From Platynereis dumerilii (taxonomy: Eukaryota > Annelida > Polychaeta > Phyllodocida > Nereididae): 64,000 nucleotides of DNA. Position 1 is the stretch's first letter; every line of letters starts with the position of its first letter. The notes below the pieces were generated by a model that worked only from the letters and a program-made list of their open reading frames with translations, was not told where the DNA came from and made no database searches. Location of the stretch: the NCBI GenBank assembly GCA_026936325.1, contig JAPTHN010000004.1:33163910-33227909 (forward strand), read 5' to 3'. This document shows positions 19,401-30,270 of the stretch, one piece after another. The translations under genes were made by a program, and so were the position numbers.

Positions 19401-22376
19401 TATTCCGTCATGACGACACACTCCGTGCATCAGTTGAAGGATGTGCTTGAAACTTATCTCAAGGTCAAAATTGTATTCTAATATTTCTGATATTTTTGTC
19501 TGATGACACTCTTTAAGAACTATGTCATATCATCAACTTCTGAATTTGATGGAGTAAAAGTTTTGTTGTATTGATTTTCTGCTGTATTTTGAGTACTCTA
19601 ATAACTCCACAAGGTGCGTTTTAAATTTGGAGGTTTTCTTTGAGAAAAAATAATGACTTTTTGTGTCAAAACTGTCAGAACCATTTTGGTTTTGAATTAC
19701 ATACTTATGGTCAGTTCTTAAATACATGTGTGTTTAAAATCTGGAATAATCTGATGTTATCACAAAAACCTAAGAAATTTATAAAAAAAGAAATCCTTCT
19801 GATTCCTATTTCTTTGGTAATGTTCGAAGTTAGTTGTAGTTTACAGGAGATATAAATCATTATTTACTTTATTATTTCAGAAGAGTCAGCGCGATATGAC
19901 AGTTGAGATTGAAAAAGCCTTCCCGGAGGGTGAAATTCGGGAAAACTTGAAAACTTTAGGTAAGTGGAGAAGAATTACTTCTGATCTTCTTCCTGCAAGT
20001 GTGACCAGCAACATTCTTTAGAATAAGACGCTGTGTCATAAATGCAATCAAATGTGTGTGTCACTTGCCTAACACAAACGCAACAGTCATGGAAATTTAA
20101 GAAACTTATGTCTTCCCATCAAAGATTATCTTTTCAAATGACCTACAGTCCTACAACTAATTAGGAGGGAGGGTTGGTCTAGTGGTAGCATGCTGGCCTG
20201 CCAATTGCTGGGTCCAGGGTTCGAATCCAGCTCTTGCCGGGTCACCTGGGCCTATGTTGGACGACTGTTTCAATCATCCTTCACCTCATTGCCGTGTCCT
20301 CCTCCTGTCCTAATTAGCCTACCAAGTGCATAAATAAAGGACGTAAAGCCCCACTCATCCATCCTTCCATCGTACACCTAATTAATACGATTTAATATAC
20401 TTGGGTTTCAATATGAAAATGAGAGGGCTGTCAACCAAAATCTTAAAATTGGCATTACTTGAGTTTCTCCTTACAACTGTTTTTCATAATACTCCTGAAC
20501 ATGCTCTACAATCCTTTACATTTATCACTTGTTTTCACAGATCGAAAATCCTTCGCCTCATTGCTGTGTCCTCCTCCTGTCCTTATTAGCCTACCTAGTG
20601 CATAAATACAGGACATAAAGCTCCACTCATCCATCCATCCAATACAGATCGTAAGCATTGTCGGTAAAACATCTTAAAATTGCATTGACATTTATATACT
20701 ATATAATTTTAATTTTCCAGTGACAATGATTCGTACTCCTTGGATCCACTACTCCAATAGGGTCCATGAGCTTCTCCAGTCGTCCCATGACGAGGACATG
20801 AAGGATTTACTCTACATTATCCTCACTCAGAAAGACGTACGTAAAACAGATGATCCACTGGCACAACCTTTTTTTCTCACTTGTCTCCTGTGTATTCAAA
20901 GGTTTCATTTCTGACTGAATCTGCTAAGGGCTATTCCATTTAAAAACCTGGGGGGGGGGGGGGTGGTCAGGTTGATTTATTTTTCGTAAGATGGATGTAG
21001 GGATCGGCGGAAATTCGCTTCAGATGTATGGTGGGATGCAAAAGAAATCGCTTTAGATGAACGGGGGGGGGGCATTATCGCTCCATCAAGGCTTACGCAT
21101 TGTAATAAAAAAAATTTTATTTGATGCATGTGGGGTGGGTAAAAAATTTGCATTTAATGCATGGGGGGGGTCGAAAATAATTCACTTTAGATGCATGGTG
21201 GGGGGGTCAAAAATGTAACCTGACCACCCCGCCCCCAGGTTTTTAAATGGAATAGCCCTAACTTCTTCCGGACAGAAAGTAGGTCAATTTTGATTTCAGC
21301 CAATCAGAAAAGTTCTTACTGAGTCAGACTTTGTAAGAGCTCCTCTGATTGGCTGAATCCAGGGTTAAAAAATAAGCGTGCAATGATCCCAAAACGCGCA
21401 GTGATCAATCTAAAATGTGCAGTGATCAATCTGAATTTGTGCAGTGATCAAATTCACCCTTTTTGTGCTAAATCATGGTGAACTGTAAAATCCCCACAAT
21501 ATTTGTATTTCAACCAATTTGATATTTTTGTCTGCCTGATGATGGTCAATTGGTTATCTTTTGGAAATTTGTAATCCTTGATATCACAATGCCAGCCCTG
21601 AAGAACACATATATTGATCATCCATTTTAATGGTGATAATTCGCGTTAGACAATATGCGCAGTTATCAAATTTTCTTATTTTACACCCTGGCTGAATCCC
21701 AGAGTGACCTACTTTCCTTCCAGATAAAGTTTGCAGGCTCAGTCAGAGCATGGTACCTTCGAATATACAGGAGACAAGTAAAGACCACGCTATATTGGGC
21801 GTGTGTCTGTGGATGATGATGAGGGCTTGGAGCCTCCTAGCCTCACTAGGAATGATAATAAAGATAAAGAGCTCATTGCTTCTCTGTAATTTGGAAAAAA
21901 TCTGGAATATTAGCGGTCACATTTCTCGACCAAACTGTTGATATAAAGAAATCCTGATAACATGACACGTCTTCCATAGATGTTGGTGTTCGTGATAGGT
22001 ATCAATGAAAGTACCAATGAATGCTATTGTATTATGTATAGTGTTCTCTTTGTTATGAACCCGCCCCTTCTGCGGCCATGAAGCGGTCTCTCTTGGGGTT
22101 GCGGTCTCTCGCGAGTACGCGAGTGAGCAAAATGCACTAAAAACACTACTTAGTGCTGAGGAAGGCAGTCACATAAGGCAAGTCGGTCTTACAACAGGGG
22201 GTCTTATAATACAGGTACCACTGAAATTTAATTATCTTTTACTTTCTTTGCAGGACGGCCTTCGTAAACTCAAGAAAGCCTACCAGAACATTTTCTTGAA
22301 TCAGTTATCTCTGGACACACGTCGAGAAATCGAGGACCCCCTCGTTCAGAGGATGTTAATCAAGGCCATTAAGTAA
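10447..22376 (+). CDS. divergent annexin with N-myristoylation signal, seven coding exons
   Basis: Coding exons are 10447-10582, 10989-11218, 12298-12447, 19299-19463, 19881-19959, 20721-20836 and 22254-22376. All introns are GT-AG and phases agree, giving 332 residues; annexin A13 has 316. Four annexin repeats fall at about residues 31-100, 104-172, 173-254 and 255-332. KEAYVKLFDRKLEDDI in repeat 2 closely resembles annexin A13, and MTTHSVHQLKDVLETYLKK in repeat 3 fits the usual TTRS..QL..VF..Y pattern. The N-terminus MGCVNTKHGS has Gly2 and Cys3, the pattern of myristoylated and palmitoylated proteins; A13 is also myristoylated. The GxGT loops that bind calcium are replaced in every repeat (EENQE, NCDIRQQ, NLFEGE, SSHDED). 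I infer a membrane-attached, calcium-independent annexin relative. CTTCAG at 10433-10438 suggests an upstream noncoding exon. Confidence 0.88.
11460..11530 (+). pseudogene. decayed copy of annexin coding exon 3 inside intron 2
   Basis: From 11462, GATAGAGATTAT and GCCTCCGACAGAAGAA repeat the start of coding exon 3 (12298) with about 5 mismatches in 42 bases. The sequence before it, TTTTTGTCTCTACCTGAG, also resembles the true acceptor and keeps its AG at 11458-11459. Read in phase it gives 17 residues (TIEIIMSSGLRQKNGNF) and then TAA at 11511. It could be a dead exon duplication or an alternative exon that ends the protein early. Confidence 0.75.
12657..12897 (-). mobile_element. Harbinger-like MITE, relative of the 20.9-kb copy
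   Basis: Left end GGGCTACGCCATTTAAAA and right end GAGTTTAAATTAAATAGCTC are imperfect inverted repeats. Read in reverse, the interior has GATGTATAGAGGGATGCAAAAG, ATCGCTCCAT and TTACGCATTGTAA in the same order as the element at 20938-21258. It lies in annexin intron 3. Confidence 0.7.
12900..15420 (+). other. annexin intron 3, featureless AT-rich part
   Basis: Long AT-rich intronic sequence with homopolymer runs and short open frames. I see no exon, RNA gene or clear repeat here. Confidence 0.4.
15424..15848. mobile_element. putative MITE with TATCCGG motifs
   Basis: Begins TAGGGATGCACGGATATCC and ends with TATCCGGCAG and GATTGTCCGGTACC. Inverted motifs (ATCCGG repeated near both ends) surround an AT-rich core of about 300 bases. 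The TAGGGATGCAC end resembles ends of known hAT-type elements. Limits and duplication are uncertain. Confidence 0.4.
16088..16192. mobile_element. MITE-like element, GGGGCATATCTAGAAATGG family, copy 2
   Basis: Shares AAAATTAACATGGAA, GCCACGGAGCGC and the end GCCATTTCTAGATATGCCCC with the element at 10128-10302. It is followed by a short stretch (to about 16240) like the family A SINE tail. Confidence 0.5.
16245..18170 (+). other. annexin intron 3, second featureless part
   Basis: AT-rich intron sequence; no convincing exon, RNA gene or transposon ends seen. Confidence 0.35.
18177..18361. mobile_element. MITE with GGGCWGSACGATTAAT-type ends
   Basis: Left end GGGCAGGACGATTAATC, right end TATTATCGTGCAGCCC, inverted to each other, with several CGATAATG-type motifs inside. 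Flanks are TTA on the left and TAA on the right. Ends of this type are widespread in animal genomes. Confidence 0.55.
18718..18915 (-). mobile_element. tRNA-derived SINE, family B, sharing a LINE 3' tail
   Basis: On the minus strand the head has TGGTTAGCATGCC (A-box-like) and GGGTTCAAACCCC (B-box), as in tRNA. The 3' part holds GAGCGCCAGTGAGCAG, then GAATGGGCGC, which can fold as a hairpin, and an AT/TAA-rich tail. The same hairpin and tail end the LINE fragment at 51578-52338, so this SINE probably used that LINE's enzyme. Confidence 0.78.
19091..19238. repeat. inverted repeat just before annexin coding exon 4
   Basis: Arms TGTACAATTTCCTCTCACAA and its near complement ending GAAATTGTACA, each about 45 bases with runs of T or A, enclose a loop of about 60 bases. 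It ends about 60 bases before the exon 4 acceptor. Probably a small foldback element. Confidence 0.65.
20165..20370 (+). mobile_element. tRNA-derived SINE, family A, most complete copy
   Basis: The head reads TGGTCTAGTGGTAGCATGC (A-box), then GGGTTCGAATCC (B-box) with spacing as in tRNA. Then come CACCTGGGCCTATGTTGG, CCTCCTCCTGTCC, AAGTGCATAAATAAAGG and a tail of CATCC repeats. It lies in annexin intron 5 (between exons 5 and 6). Confidence 0.88.
20540..20642 (+). mobile_element. family A SINE, 3' fragment
   Basis: Repeats TCCTCCTCCTGTCC, AGTGCATAAATACAGGAC and the CATCC tail of the copy 200 bases upstream, without the tRNA head. Confidence 0.7.
20938..21258. mobile_element. Harbinger-like MITE with TAA target duplication
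   Basis: Ends GGGCTATTCCATTTAAAAACC and its complement. TAA stands on both sides (20935-20937, 21259-21261). The related site at about 28515 reads CTGCTAACTC, with one TAA, which confirms the duplication. Three-base TWA duplications and GGG ends are typical of PIF/Harbinger. The interior has long G runs. Annexin intron 6. Confidence 0.82.
21360..21690. mobile_element. hAT-like MITE with 8-bp duplication GCTGAATC
   Basis: Starts CAGGGTTAAAAAATAAG and ends CTTATTTTACACCCTG. GCTGAATC stands at 21352-21359 and 21691-21698. The relative at 28600 has the site once (GGCTGAATCCAAAAGTGACC). The interior has repeated GCAGTGATCAA motifs. Confidence 0.85.
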
Positions 22377-24513
22377 TTTTGTTAATATATAGGCCAGACC
22401 TAATTAATCTTTAGCTTCTCAATCCGAGAAGCTGCAAATTAAATATGTCGAGCCTAAACTGTTCAGAATTTTGTTGATTGTTATAATTTGTTGAAGTGCT
22501 GGCATTATTTACAAATTTGTTGTTATGGTGGAGCTGAGAGGTTACATGAATTGAGCCTACATAGTGTCATAATACAGTGATGTTATATCTATGTATATAT
22601 ATGTTAGAATTTTACTTGTGAGTTTTACGCAGCATGATTTATTTATCGTCAAATACAGACATTTTTTAATTTTTATATACGAACACTGCTTTGTACACAC
22701 TTAAGTTGACGCATTCGTTAATTTTAACTGTTAAGAATTGTTATATAACTTAGATTTGTATTAATATATGCAAGTGCTTTTGTCGTAGCTTTAATTATGG
22801 TAGCAATCAACCTCGCCTAAAAATATTCGTATAGTAGGTAATATATTGAATATTTTGACATGTTTGGATGATTTTATTAGTCCATCTATGAAGTGCCATG
22901 CTAAGTTTGCATTTAGTCTGAGGTGATACATATTTTTAAATATGGCTTATTTAGTTGAAGCAGTAAACATAATAATATGTATATGATGGACAAAACTCAA
23001 AGCAGTTGATGATTAACACATTATGCTTGTTGAATTTTTGAGTATTTATTAAGCATAAAAAATGTTGACCTTCGTAAATGAATTTCGAAAAGAAATATTT
23101 ACAAAACAATAGGGTAAGGTTCTTTGAGGCGGACAACGGGATTCTTGACATTTCAAAAAATGTAAAATCCTGGGTTGTAGATCATCAACCACAGTCTCAA
23201 ATTAAACATTTTCATAAACTCTAATTGTAAATTTTTAAGTTGGAATGGTGTGAACACTGAATATTGGGTAAATTCCGTGATTTTCAAAGATCAGGATTAA
23301 TTCTTCATTGTAATAGTATTTTGCATGCCAGTTATGAATAATGGAATTATGATTCCTTAATTTATCTTAAGCATAAGCATAAACTTGTTGTTCTGACTTC
23401 TCATTTGCTATAATGGATGGAAACTGTTTGCTAAGTGAGTTGACAACATTCTAAAATAGTCTGGAACAATTTTGAGATGTGTCATTCTCTTTTCTGTCTT
23501 CGTTTTTAGTGTGAGACTAATTTTAAGTATTTTTTATATTTTGCCTCTAATTTGTATTTGAATTAGTGATATTTAAATGGTGCACTTCACGTTTTTAATC
23601 CGTGCCATTAAATTTAAAACGAGGCTCACTCAAGAACGAGGTGATCTCAAAATGAGGCTGCCTCGAAATGAGGCTCACTCGCCGCTAGATTGTAGGAACG
23701 TAGATATTTTAGATTTTGGGATTTTTGAATGGATAGCTATTTTTGTAGAGTTCATTTCTTTATCATGTATTCACTCATATATACAGCATTGCCTTTGAAA
23801 ATTTGTGAAAGTTACCATTCCGGGGTTAGAAATATATATTAAAACTATTTTTTAAAGGATCTCAATAAGAATCTCCCTACATTAGTTGTGAAAATAAGAA
23901 AGTTGAGAGAATATACTGCCTTGCCTTGTGTTTTGTTGAACGTTTTAATGCTGTTCTAAAGAACGGAATAGTAAAATGAATATTTCCAAATGTTCATATA
24001 ATTATATAACAATTGGGAGCTGAAATATGAATTAGGCCTTTGTAATTTTAGAAAACTTTTGCCTGGATTTTCTATGAGTAAAAACAATCCCAATATATAA
24101 CAAAAGCTCTTGTGAAATATTATTTAATTTTAATCATTGCTAGCAAATCCATTACTGATGTCGCGACTCCTGTCAAAAATTGTGAAAATATTTTAAAAGG
24201 TAGAACAAATAATAATTCAAGAGTTTATGCTATAGTGCGCATAAAAATCTGGGAAAACCGTACTGCCTTTAATTTTAATATTTACAAGGGAAGTTTTGAA
24301 ATAAATTTTAAAAATGTGGCAAAAGGAATTGCCAAAAATGCTAGCCTAGATTTTGATGTGCATTTTCGCTTTTGACTGTGACTGTATAAATTAATGAAAA
24401 CATTTGTCTTTTTATGTGATTTGTATAAAATGCATTTTTTAGCTCGTTTTAATCGTTAATAAATTGTGTACAGTGAAAATTGTGAATATAGAAACGTAGT
24501 ATTCGAAGTATAT
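22377..24513 (+). other. annexin 3' flank, probable 3' UTR and intergenic
   Basis: AT-rich. It contains a fragment of the AGGCCAGACCTAATT MITE family (22391-22440) and four diverged copies of a 16-bp AACGAGGCTCACTC-type motif (23617-23690). AATAAA at 24458-24463 is one possible poly(A) signal. No coding exon recognised. Confidence 0.35.
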
Positions 24514-24934
24514 GTGACCCGCTCCGCCAAAGTGAGTTCAAAGTAGGCAATTAATATTTCCCAGAAATTAGCAAAATGTGTCAAAAGGTCATATTTCAAT
24601 GTTTTTTAGCTATTGATACTATTTTCTAGCAAAAGATATTTCCTTTGAATAATTAAAACCATTTAACGAGAAATTGATTTTAAATGATCTAAAATGTATC
24701 TTCTTCTTGATTTTTTTAGTTCTTTCATTGCAAAGGCCGGAAATTCAAATGCGGTTTACTCAAGTTTGATGTTTCGCATCATCAATGTTTGAGGTGCCAT
24801 ATCTTTGGATTGGATGGAGATATCAAAACATATGAACCATCATTTTAAAGCCCATTTCCAGTAGAATAAAGTCATTTGCACAACTAAATATGATAAGAGG
24901 CCGACTTTGAACCCATTTTGGTGGAGCAGGTCAC
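24514..24934. mobile_element. MITE, GTGACCYGCTCC family, copy 1
   Basis: Ends GTGACCCGCTCCGCCAAAG and, inverted, CATTTTGGTGGAGCAGGTCAC; both arms then share a stretch ending at GTTCAAAGT. About 420 bases. A second copy with the same interior (GCATCATCAATGTTTGAGG) is at 33713-34139. Confidence 0.75.
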
Positions 24935-25652
24935 AAATATGTATGCGTAATATAGCTTTCATAATGTTATAAATTTTTGCAGCTAGATATTTTGCGATGT
25001 ACACGGTTATATACACTGGTAGATAGCCAGGATTAGCATTTGTAGATAATTGTAGGTTTTGTTGGAAAATTATTAAGTTATACTGTAGGCCTATTTAATC
25101 GAATAGTCTCGAGTCTAGTCAACTGAGAAAACTTAAGTTGAAAAAAAAAAGTATTTGACAAGAATGTATAACAATCTATTTAATTAATTAATGGATTAAC
25201 AGAGTGAAACAGCTTTGAAAAGTTTTAGTTTAACTTACAATTATACACAAGCATAGCTATATATTACATGATAGAGTTTATACAATTCTTTTTGTATTTT
25301 GTATAGTTTTACAACTGTTTATGTTGAAAGCATTTTCTATAATCTATACTTGTCCAACAATGTATGTACGATAGCTTTTAGTATAGATTCGTATAGTCAC
25401 GCCACTGGTCGCACTGGAGTCTAGTCATGTATTGAAGTTATAATTATGTGGTACAGTGGCTGAGTTCATATACTGCTAGAGTTTTTGATGGCATATTTGT
25501 CCGAGTAAATCCTGTAAATTGTAATGGATTGTATATTAATCGGTGCACTTAATTAAGAATAGATCACAGGTTGTGATGGCATCGTGACAGTGCAGGTCGT
25601 GCACATCAGTGCAGGATGAATCTTTTCATAATTATAAAATTACAGTGCCGCC

Positions 25653-26126
25653 TGTAAGTAAGTGAAACGCATGATGTTGTGCCATTGCATCAATGTTAAA
25701 AATCCTTAACCAAAATGCTTCTGGAAGGACAAATTCTCATCCGATGAGAGGAAAAAATTTTGGGTCATAAAGGCCGATATGTGAGGCATGTGGGATAAAA
25801 ATAGCCAATTTTCTTTGCTGTAGTTGGAGTTAGGTATGGGTCAAAGTCTTCAATAAGTAAGTGAAACGCAGGCCCAATGTTAAAACATAGGGAAGGGTGG
25901 TTCACTTACTTATCAATGACTTTGACCCATACCTAACTCCGACTATAGCAAAGAAAACTGGCTGTTATTTTTATCCCAGTTGCCTCACATATCGACCTTT
26001 ATGACCCACTTTGATTCCCTCTCATCCGATGAGAATTCATCCCTCCACAAGCGTTTTGGTCAAGGATGTTTAGCATTGATGCAAAAGCACAATGTCATGC
26101 GTTTCACTTACTTACAGGCGGCACTG
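25653..26126. mobile_element. palindromic Tc1/mariner-type MITE, 474 bp
   Basis: Starts CAGTGCCGCCTGTAAGTAAG and ends with its complement, flanked by TA on both sides (25651-25652, 26127-26128). The arms pair over most of their length (about 220 bases each, with mismatches), meeting near 25880. The arms share TTCACTTACTTA, CATCCGATGAG and ATGACCCA-type motifs. Confidence 0.85.
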
Positions 26127-26803
26127 TATATTGATAGAACTTCTGACGGCATATGTTATGAGTATGCTGTAAATTGCAATAAAATGTATGTTACAATTTG
26201 TTCGCTAAATTAAAAATAGAGATTAAGAGTAATGATGCCAGTACAAATTGTTCACCTAAACGCAGGATGATTCAGTCAAATGACTTTAAAATTAGCTTGA
26301 TACTCTCTCTAACATGACCACAAACAGCAAAAGCTTGGGTTTGAATCTATGGATTCTTGTTGTAAAAGCTGAGATGGATAAAGTGGTAAATAAAACAAAA
26401 GGAATTTAAATGGTAAGATAAAACTTAATTTAACATCAGTGGTGACAGTACAAACACTGAAAACAAGTTATATGCTTTTAACCTTCAAAAATGCAATGAA
26501 ATTGTCAAAAAATTTCTTCGGGCCTAGTTTTAAAACATATATTTTACAATTTAATACTCTCATGGTATTAAGGTATCTGCCTAACATTCTAAGTGTCACA
26601 GTTATAGTAGGCTGTTTGTGCAACATGTAAAATTGACTTTCGAAAGTGGCTAATTTCTCTGCTTCTTATAATACAAAATTTATATATATATATAGATTCT
26701 ACCCTGTTAAACACTGCAATGGTGACTGTAAAGTTCTGTGTATAGGACAAATTTCTCAGTTTCTGCTGCTAAAGTGGTACCAGGTTTGCACTGTTAAACG
26801 CCA

Positions 26804-26971
26804 AGGCCAGACCTAATTGATCTTTAGCTTCTCGGATCTTCTCGAGGCAATTCTAAGGAGGTAGAATCTCAATCTTTTATTAAAAATTGTGGATTAGGTC
26901 AATTTTTTCTTTGTCACAAAATCTGTTGGGTTGGTCAATCTGAGAAGCTAAAATCACGTTTGCCTGGCCTA
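26804..26971. mobile_element. MITE, AGGCCAGACCTAATT family, copy 1
   Basis: Starts AGGCCAGACCTAATTGATC with TTTAGCTTCTC; the far end reads GAGAAGCTAAAATCACG and TGCCTGGCCT, inverted. Related to 29069-29260 and to the fragment at 22391-22440. Confidence 0.65.
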
Positions 26972-26974
26972 ACA

Positions 26975-28460
26975 TAATTGTCTACGTGCAACAACAACAT
27001 TTCGTAATTGTCATAAATCGTCTGACATGCCTTGGATCAGCATTATACTAGTGTACTCTTGTGCCGTGGCCAGTGACATAGTCTAGTCCAAATATATTTT
27101 ATAGCATTGTACATTGTATTGGGAGTCCTATGACGCAATTATTGTATGATATTATAGTTGGAAATGCCAAGTTTTGCCAATGCTGTGAAGTTACAATGTG
27201 AACTACGCCGTGCTAAATTGAAATAGAATTTATATGATGTATTATAATCGCTCTCGGATTTGAGATAAATATTATTATAAATCTCTGTGTTGGGAACACA
27301 GATGTTCTATGTCAGTTATGTCCGAGATGTCTCGATGATGTACGTGACAAATAACTGTTAATTTACTGTTGAATTTACTTGTGTTCTTTAGCAAAAAACG
27401 CACTGCATTTATTCCATGGTTGCTATGGAGATCAGCCTTAATTTGTTACTATTTGTTTGTGGTTTTACAATAAACAATTGTCGCATTCTGTGTAAATTAC
27501 AGTGTAATGTTGCAAAATATTTACATTATATTTACATTATGGTGAAATAATTGCTAGAATGCTGAAAAATTGTGGTTCATGTCTTGCTTAGCCTATGTCA
27601 AAGAAATTTGGAATTTTATTTTCCAATCATATACAACAGTATAAATCTAGAATTTGTATGGACGCCTATTATGTATGTTACAATACTGTTTCAAATTAAC
27701 AAAAAATGTACAGTATACAATATTATGGAACTTTCTGTGCCAGTTTTGTTTGCAATTTATGATCTGTGACGTGCAATATACATTTTAATGGCCAGTTGAG
27801 TGTGCAATAATAATCTGCAACATAGATAGTTGCACAATAGAAGCGATGATATTTGTCTATTAAACTTGTTACTTTCAGCCTCTAGAGCTCTTTGAATCCA
27901 TGGATTCTTGTTTTGGTTATAAGAGATCATACTATGGAATTGAATTCCCACCATTAACAGTTCAATGTGTTTTCACTTAGATGATCTCAAACTATCATTA
28001 TATATTATTTTATTTTAAAAAGTTTTTGTTATATGAACAGTGTGTAATTAAAAACTCATCACTAGTCAAATGTTATGTTTTATCATATATCGTAGATTAT
28101 TATGTTCTTTTTATGTCATGAATATTTTTATATTTATGTCATTAAATTTATTTGTTTATTATGATTTTGGCTTTATATCAATGAGAGCATTGCATTTATT
28201 TATTTACTTGTTACAATGTTATTGATATCTCTTGGTTTTGTGTTAGTGCATGCAAGTCCTTTGCACTAAAATTTAATTTCATAAACATTTATTGGCGTTA
28301 TGAATTTACGTTATTTACATTTAATTGTCATTTAATTACATTGTATACAGAAAACCAATTATGCCAAAGTATAATTCCTGTAGAATTCACCGAAAAGTTC
28401 ATTTAATGATTGATAAATTTAAAACTAGTCATTAACCACAGGCACAAGCCTATTATTAGT
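26975..28460 (+). other. intergenic AT-rich stretch
   Basis: No gene or clear transposon seen. ACAATAAACAATTG at about 27470 could be a distal poly(A) signal. Several short AT-rich open frames appear to be chance. Confidence 0.35.
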
Positions 28461-28464
28461 TTTT

Positions 28465-28725
28465 CCTCACTTTTCTATAGTTTATTCAAAGGTTTCATAC
28501 TCTTATTGAATCTGCTAACTCTTCAGGACAGAAAGTAGGTCACTTTTGAAAACAGCCAATCAGAGGAATTCTTACAAATGTGAACTTTGTAAGAGCTTCT
28601 CTGATTGGCTGAATCCAAAAGTGACCTACTTTTCGTCCTGATTAAGTACATTCAGCCAGAACAAGGTACCTTTGATTATACTAGTAACAAGTTGAGACAG
28701 ACCCCTATTTGGCTTTGGCCTGTGT
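28465..28725 (+). repeat. uninterrupted copy of the 20.9-kb repeat, with palindromic core
   Basis: The core 28524-28640 starts CAGGACAGAAAGTAGGTC and ends GACCTACTTTTCGTCCTG, with CCAATCAGAG and its complement in the arms. Flanking sequence also matches 20870-20935 and 21700-21830, so the repeat is larger than the palindrome. It acts as the empty site for both MITEs of the 20.9-kb copy. Confidence 0.75.
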
Positions 28726-29068
28726 ATTAACATCATATTATAGTCAATAAAAATAGATCTGTCATAAAGCAAGATAATAATATCTGATGATCAGACATAA
28801 TAATATGTAAAAGTATTCCAAATTTAGTTGACATGTCTGTGGAGGTCCCTTCTTAGTGTAGATTTGTATAAATCATGTGCAGACCTGTGTCATTTGTCTG
28901 ATAGGTTGCTTGTCACAGGTCGGAATAATGATTTTTTGTAAGTCATTATATGCCATTGTAAATGCAGTTCAAATAAAATTTGCCAGGATAACACAACTCT
29001 TTCATTTGTTGCTGATTTTTTGTATGCACACATGCACAATGAACTTTTAAAAAAACTTCATGTTTCCT

Positions 29069-29260
29069 AGGCCAGACGAATTGAATTTTTGGCTTCTCGG
29101 ATCCATTGACCCAATAGATTTTTTGCCTTAATCAAGGAATTTTATTTAGTTGACATTATATATAAATAAAAAATTGAGATTTATTTTGGTCCCACCGACC
29201 AACGCAAGAAAAAGTGCCTCAAGAATATCCAAGAACCCTAAATCAATTATGTCTGGCCTT
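29069..29260. mobile_element. MITE, AGGCCAGACCTAATT family, copy 2
   Basis: Begins AGGCCAGACGAATTGA and ends ATCAATTATGTCTGGCCT, an inverted pair of about 18 bases. GGCTTCTCGGATC follows the left end as in copy 1. Confidence 0.7.
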
Positions 29261-29499
29261 AAATTGTATTAAATGCCTTGGCATGTCTTCTTATCAATCA
29301 TCATCATACGGCAATCACCAACACTGGAGGGTGCTATGGCATGGGAACCTTGGACAATGTTCCTGCAACCTCTGCCCATGGGCGCTGCTCTGTGACTGCC
29401 CTGACCTGTATACAGTGGAAGGCTCACCACAAATTTCCCCACACCAGGGGACCAATAATAAGATATATACAAAGAAACAAATACAAATGTATAAAATAA

Positions 29500-29745
29500 T
29501 GAATTTCATCAAAATGCGATCGGCAGAATTGAGTGCCAAGGATACAATTCTTAGCCCTATCCTGCATGGGTTCAAACCCCTGATGGAGAACCCATAATTT
29601 TCAGTAAACTTTCCTGAGCAAAATCCATTGCCAGCTTGATGTCGTTCGGATGAGACGGGTTGTACCCAGTATTCTATGCTGGGGCGACTGAAAGACCCTG
29701 GGCATCCCTGAATTAATAGGGTATGTTCCAGACTCCCAGTCTTCT
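29500..29745 (+). mobile_element. SINE with tRNA-like head and GTCGTTCGGATGAG domain
   Basis: The B-box GGGTTCAAACCCC is at about 29567. Downstream follow GAGCAAAATCCATTGCCAGC and TTGATGTCGTTCGGATGAGA. A near-repeat CATCATACGGCAATCACCAA lies at about 29302-29321 and again (one base different) at about 29755-29774, so the insertion may be larger (about 430 bases) and carry long target duplications. Related copies at 55-290, 48780-48960 and 55265-55475. Confidence 0.6.
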
Positions 29746-30270
29746 CATTTCATCATCATACGGCGATCACCAAAAATTCTCATAAAAAAAACTGTCCGGC
29801 CCAGGAAAGATGATGTTTGGAGATTTGAGTTTGTGGTTGTGTCCAAAGATGTGAAACGCGGTTTGGAGGTTTTCCTTCCATTACCCTGTGACTTTCATCA
29901 AAAAAGGAATTTTTGTCTTTGTATAATACGAGAATAGAGAGCATGTCTTTTAAAATGTATTTAAAGATCTCGTCACTCATCTCATTCATCTCACTTTTTC
30001 CATTTTAATTTGGTGAGCGCTCACATAACTCTTTGTGGGTTCGATGGCCTCCAATATCATATTTTTGATCGCAATATACTAGTATACACGCGATCATTGT
30101 AATCGGTCGGTCAGCATTTTGTACGCATTGAGTGTCGTCCGCATCATCACACGTCATTCTACAGTTGTTGCAATGATGGCAATTAGTGATGGCAATCAAG
30201 TTCTGTAGGGCAGAATTGATCCGTGTAGTGCTTTCTATCTATCACTATACTGTCTATAGTAATAAAAATA

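Larger units (their letters stand above)
20870..21830 (+). repeat. repeat unit interrupted by two MITEs
   Basis: The outer segments match 28465-28725, an uninterrupted relative: TTCAAAGGTTTCA, GACAGAAAGTAGGTC, CAGCCAATCAGA, TCTGATTGGCTGAATCC, GTGACCTACTTTC, GGTACCTT. Two elements (20938-21258 and 21360-21690) lie inside. The core of the repeat is itself an inverted repeat. Confidence 0.75.

Noticed and set aside
20180-20240. tRNA gene
   Set aside because: A- and B-boxes are present but are joined to a SINE body and tail repeated elsewhere in the window; the cloverleaf 3' half is missing.
29214-29597. 127-codon open frame as a gene
   Set aside because: It crosses a MITE end and a SINE head and shows no splice or domain support.
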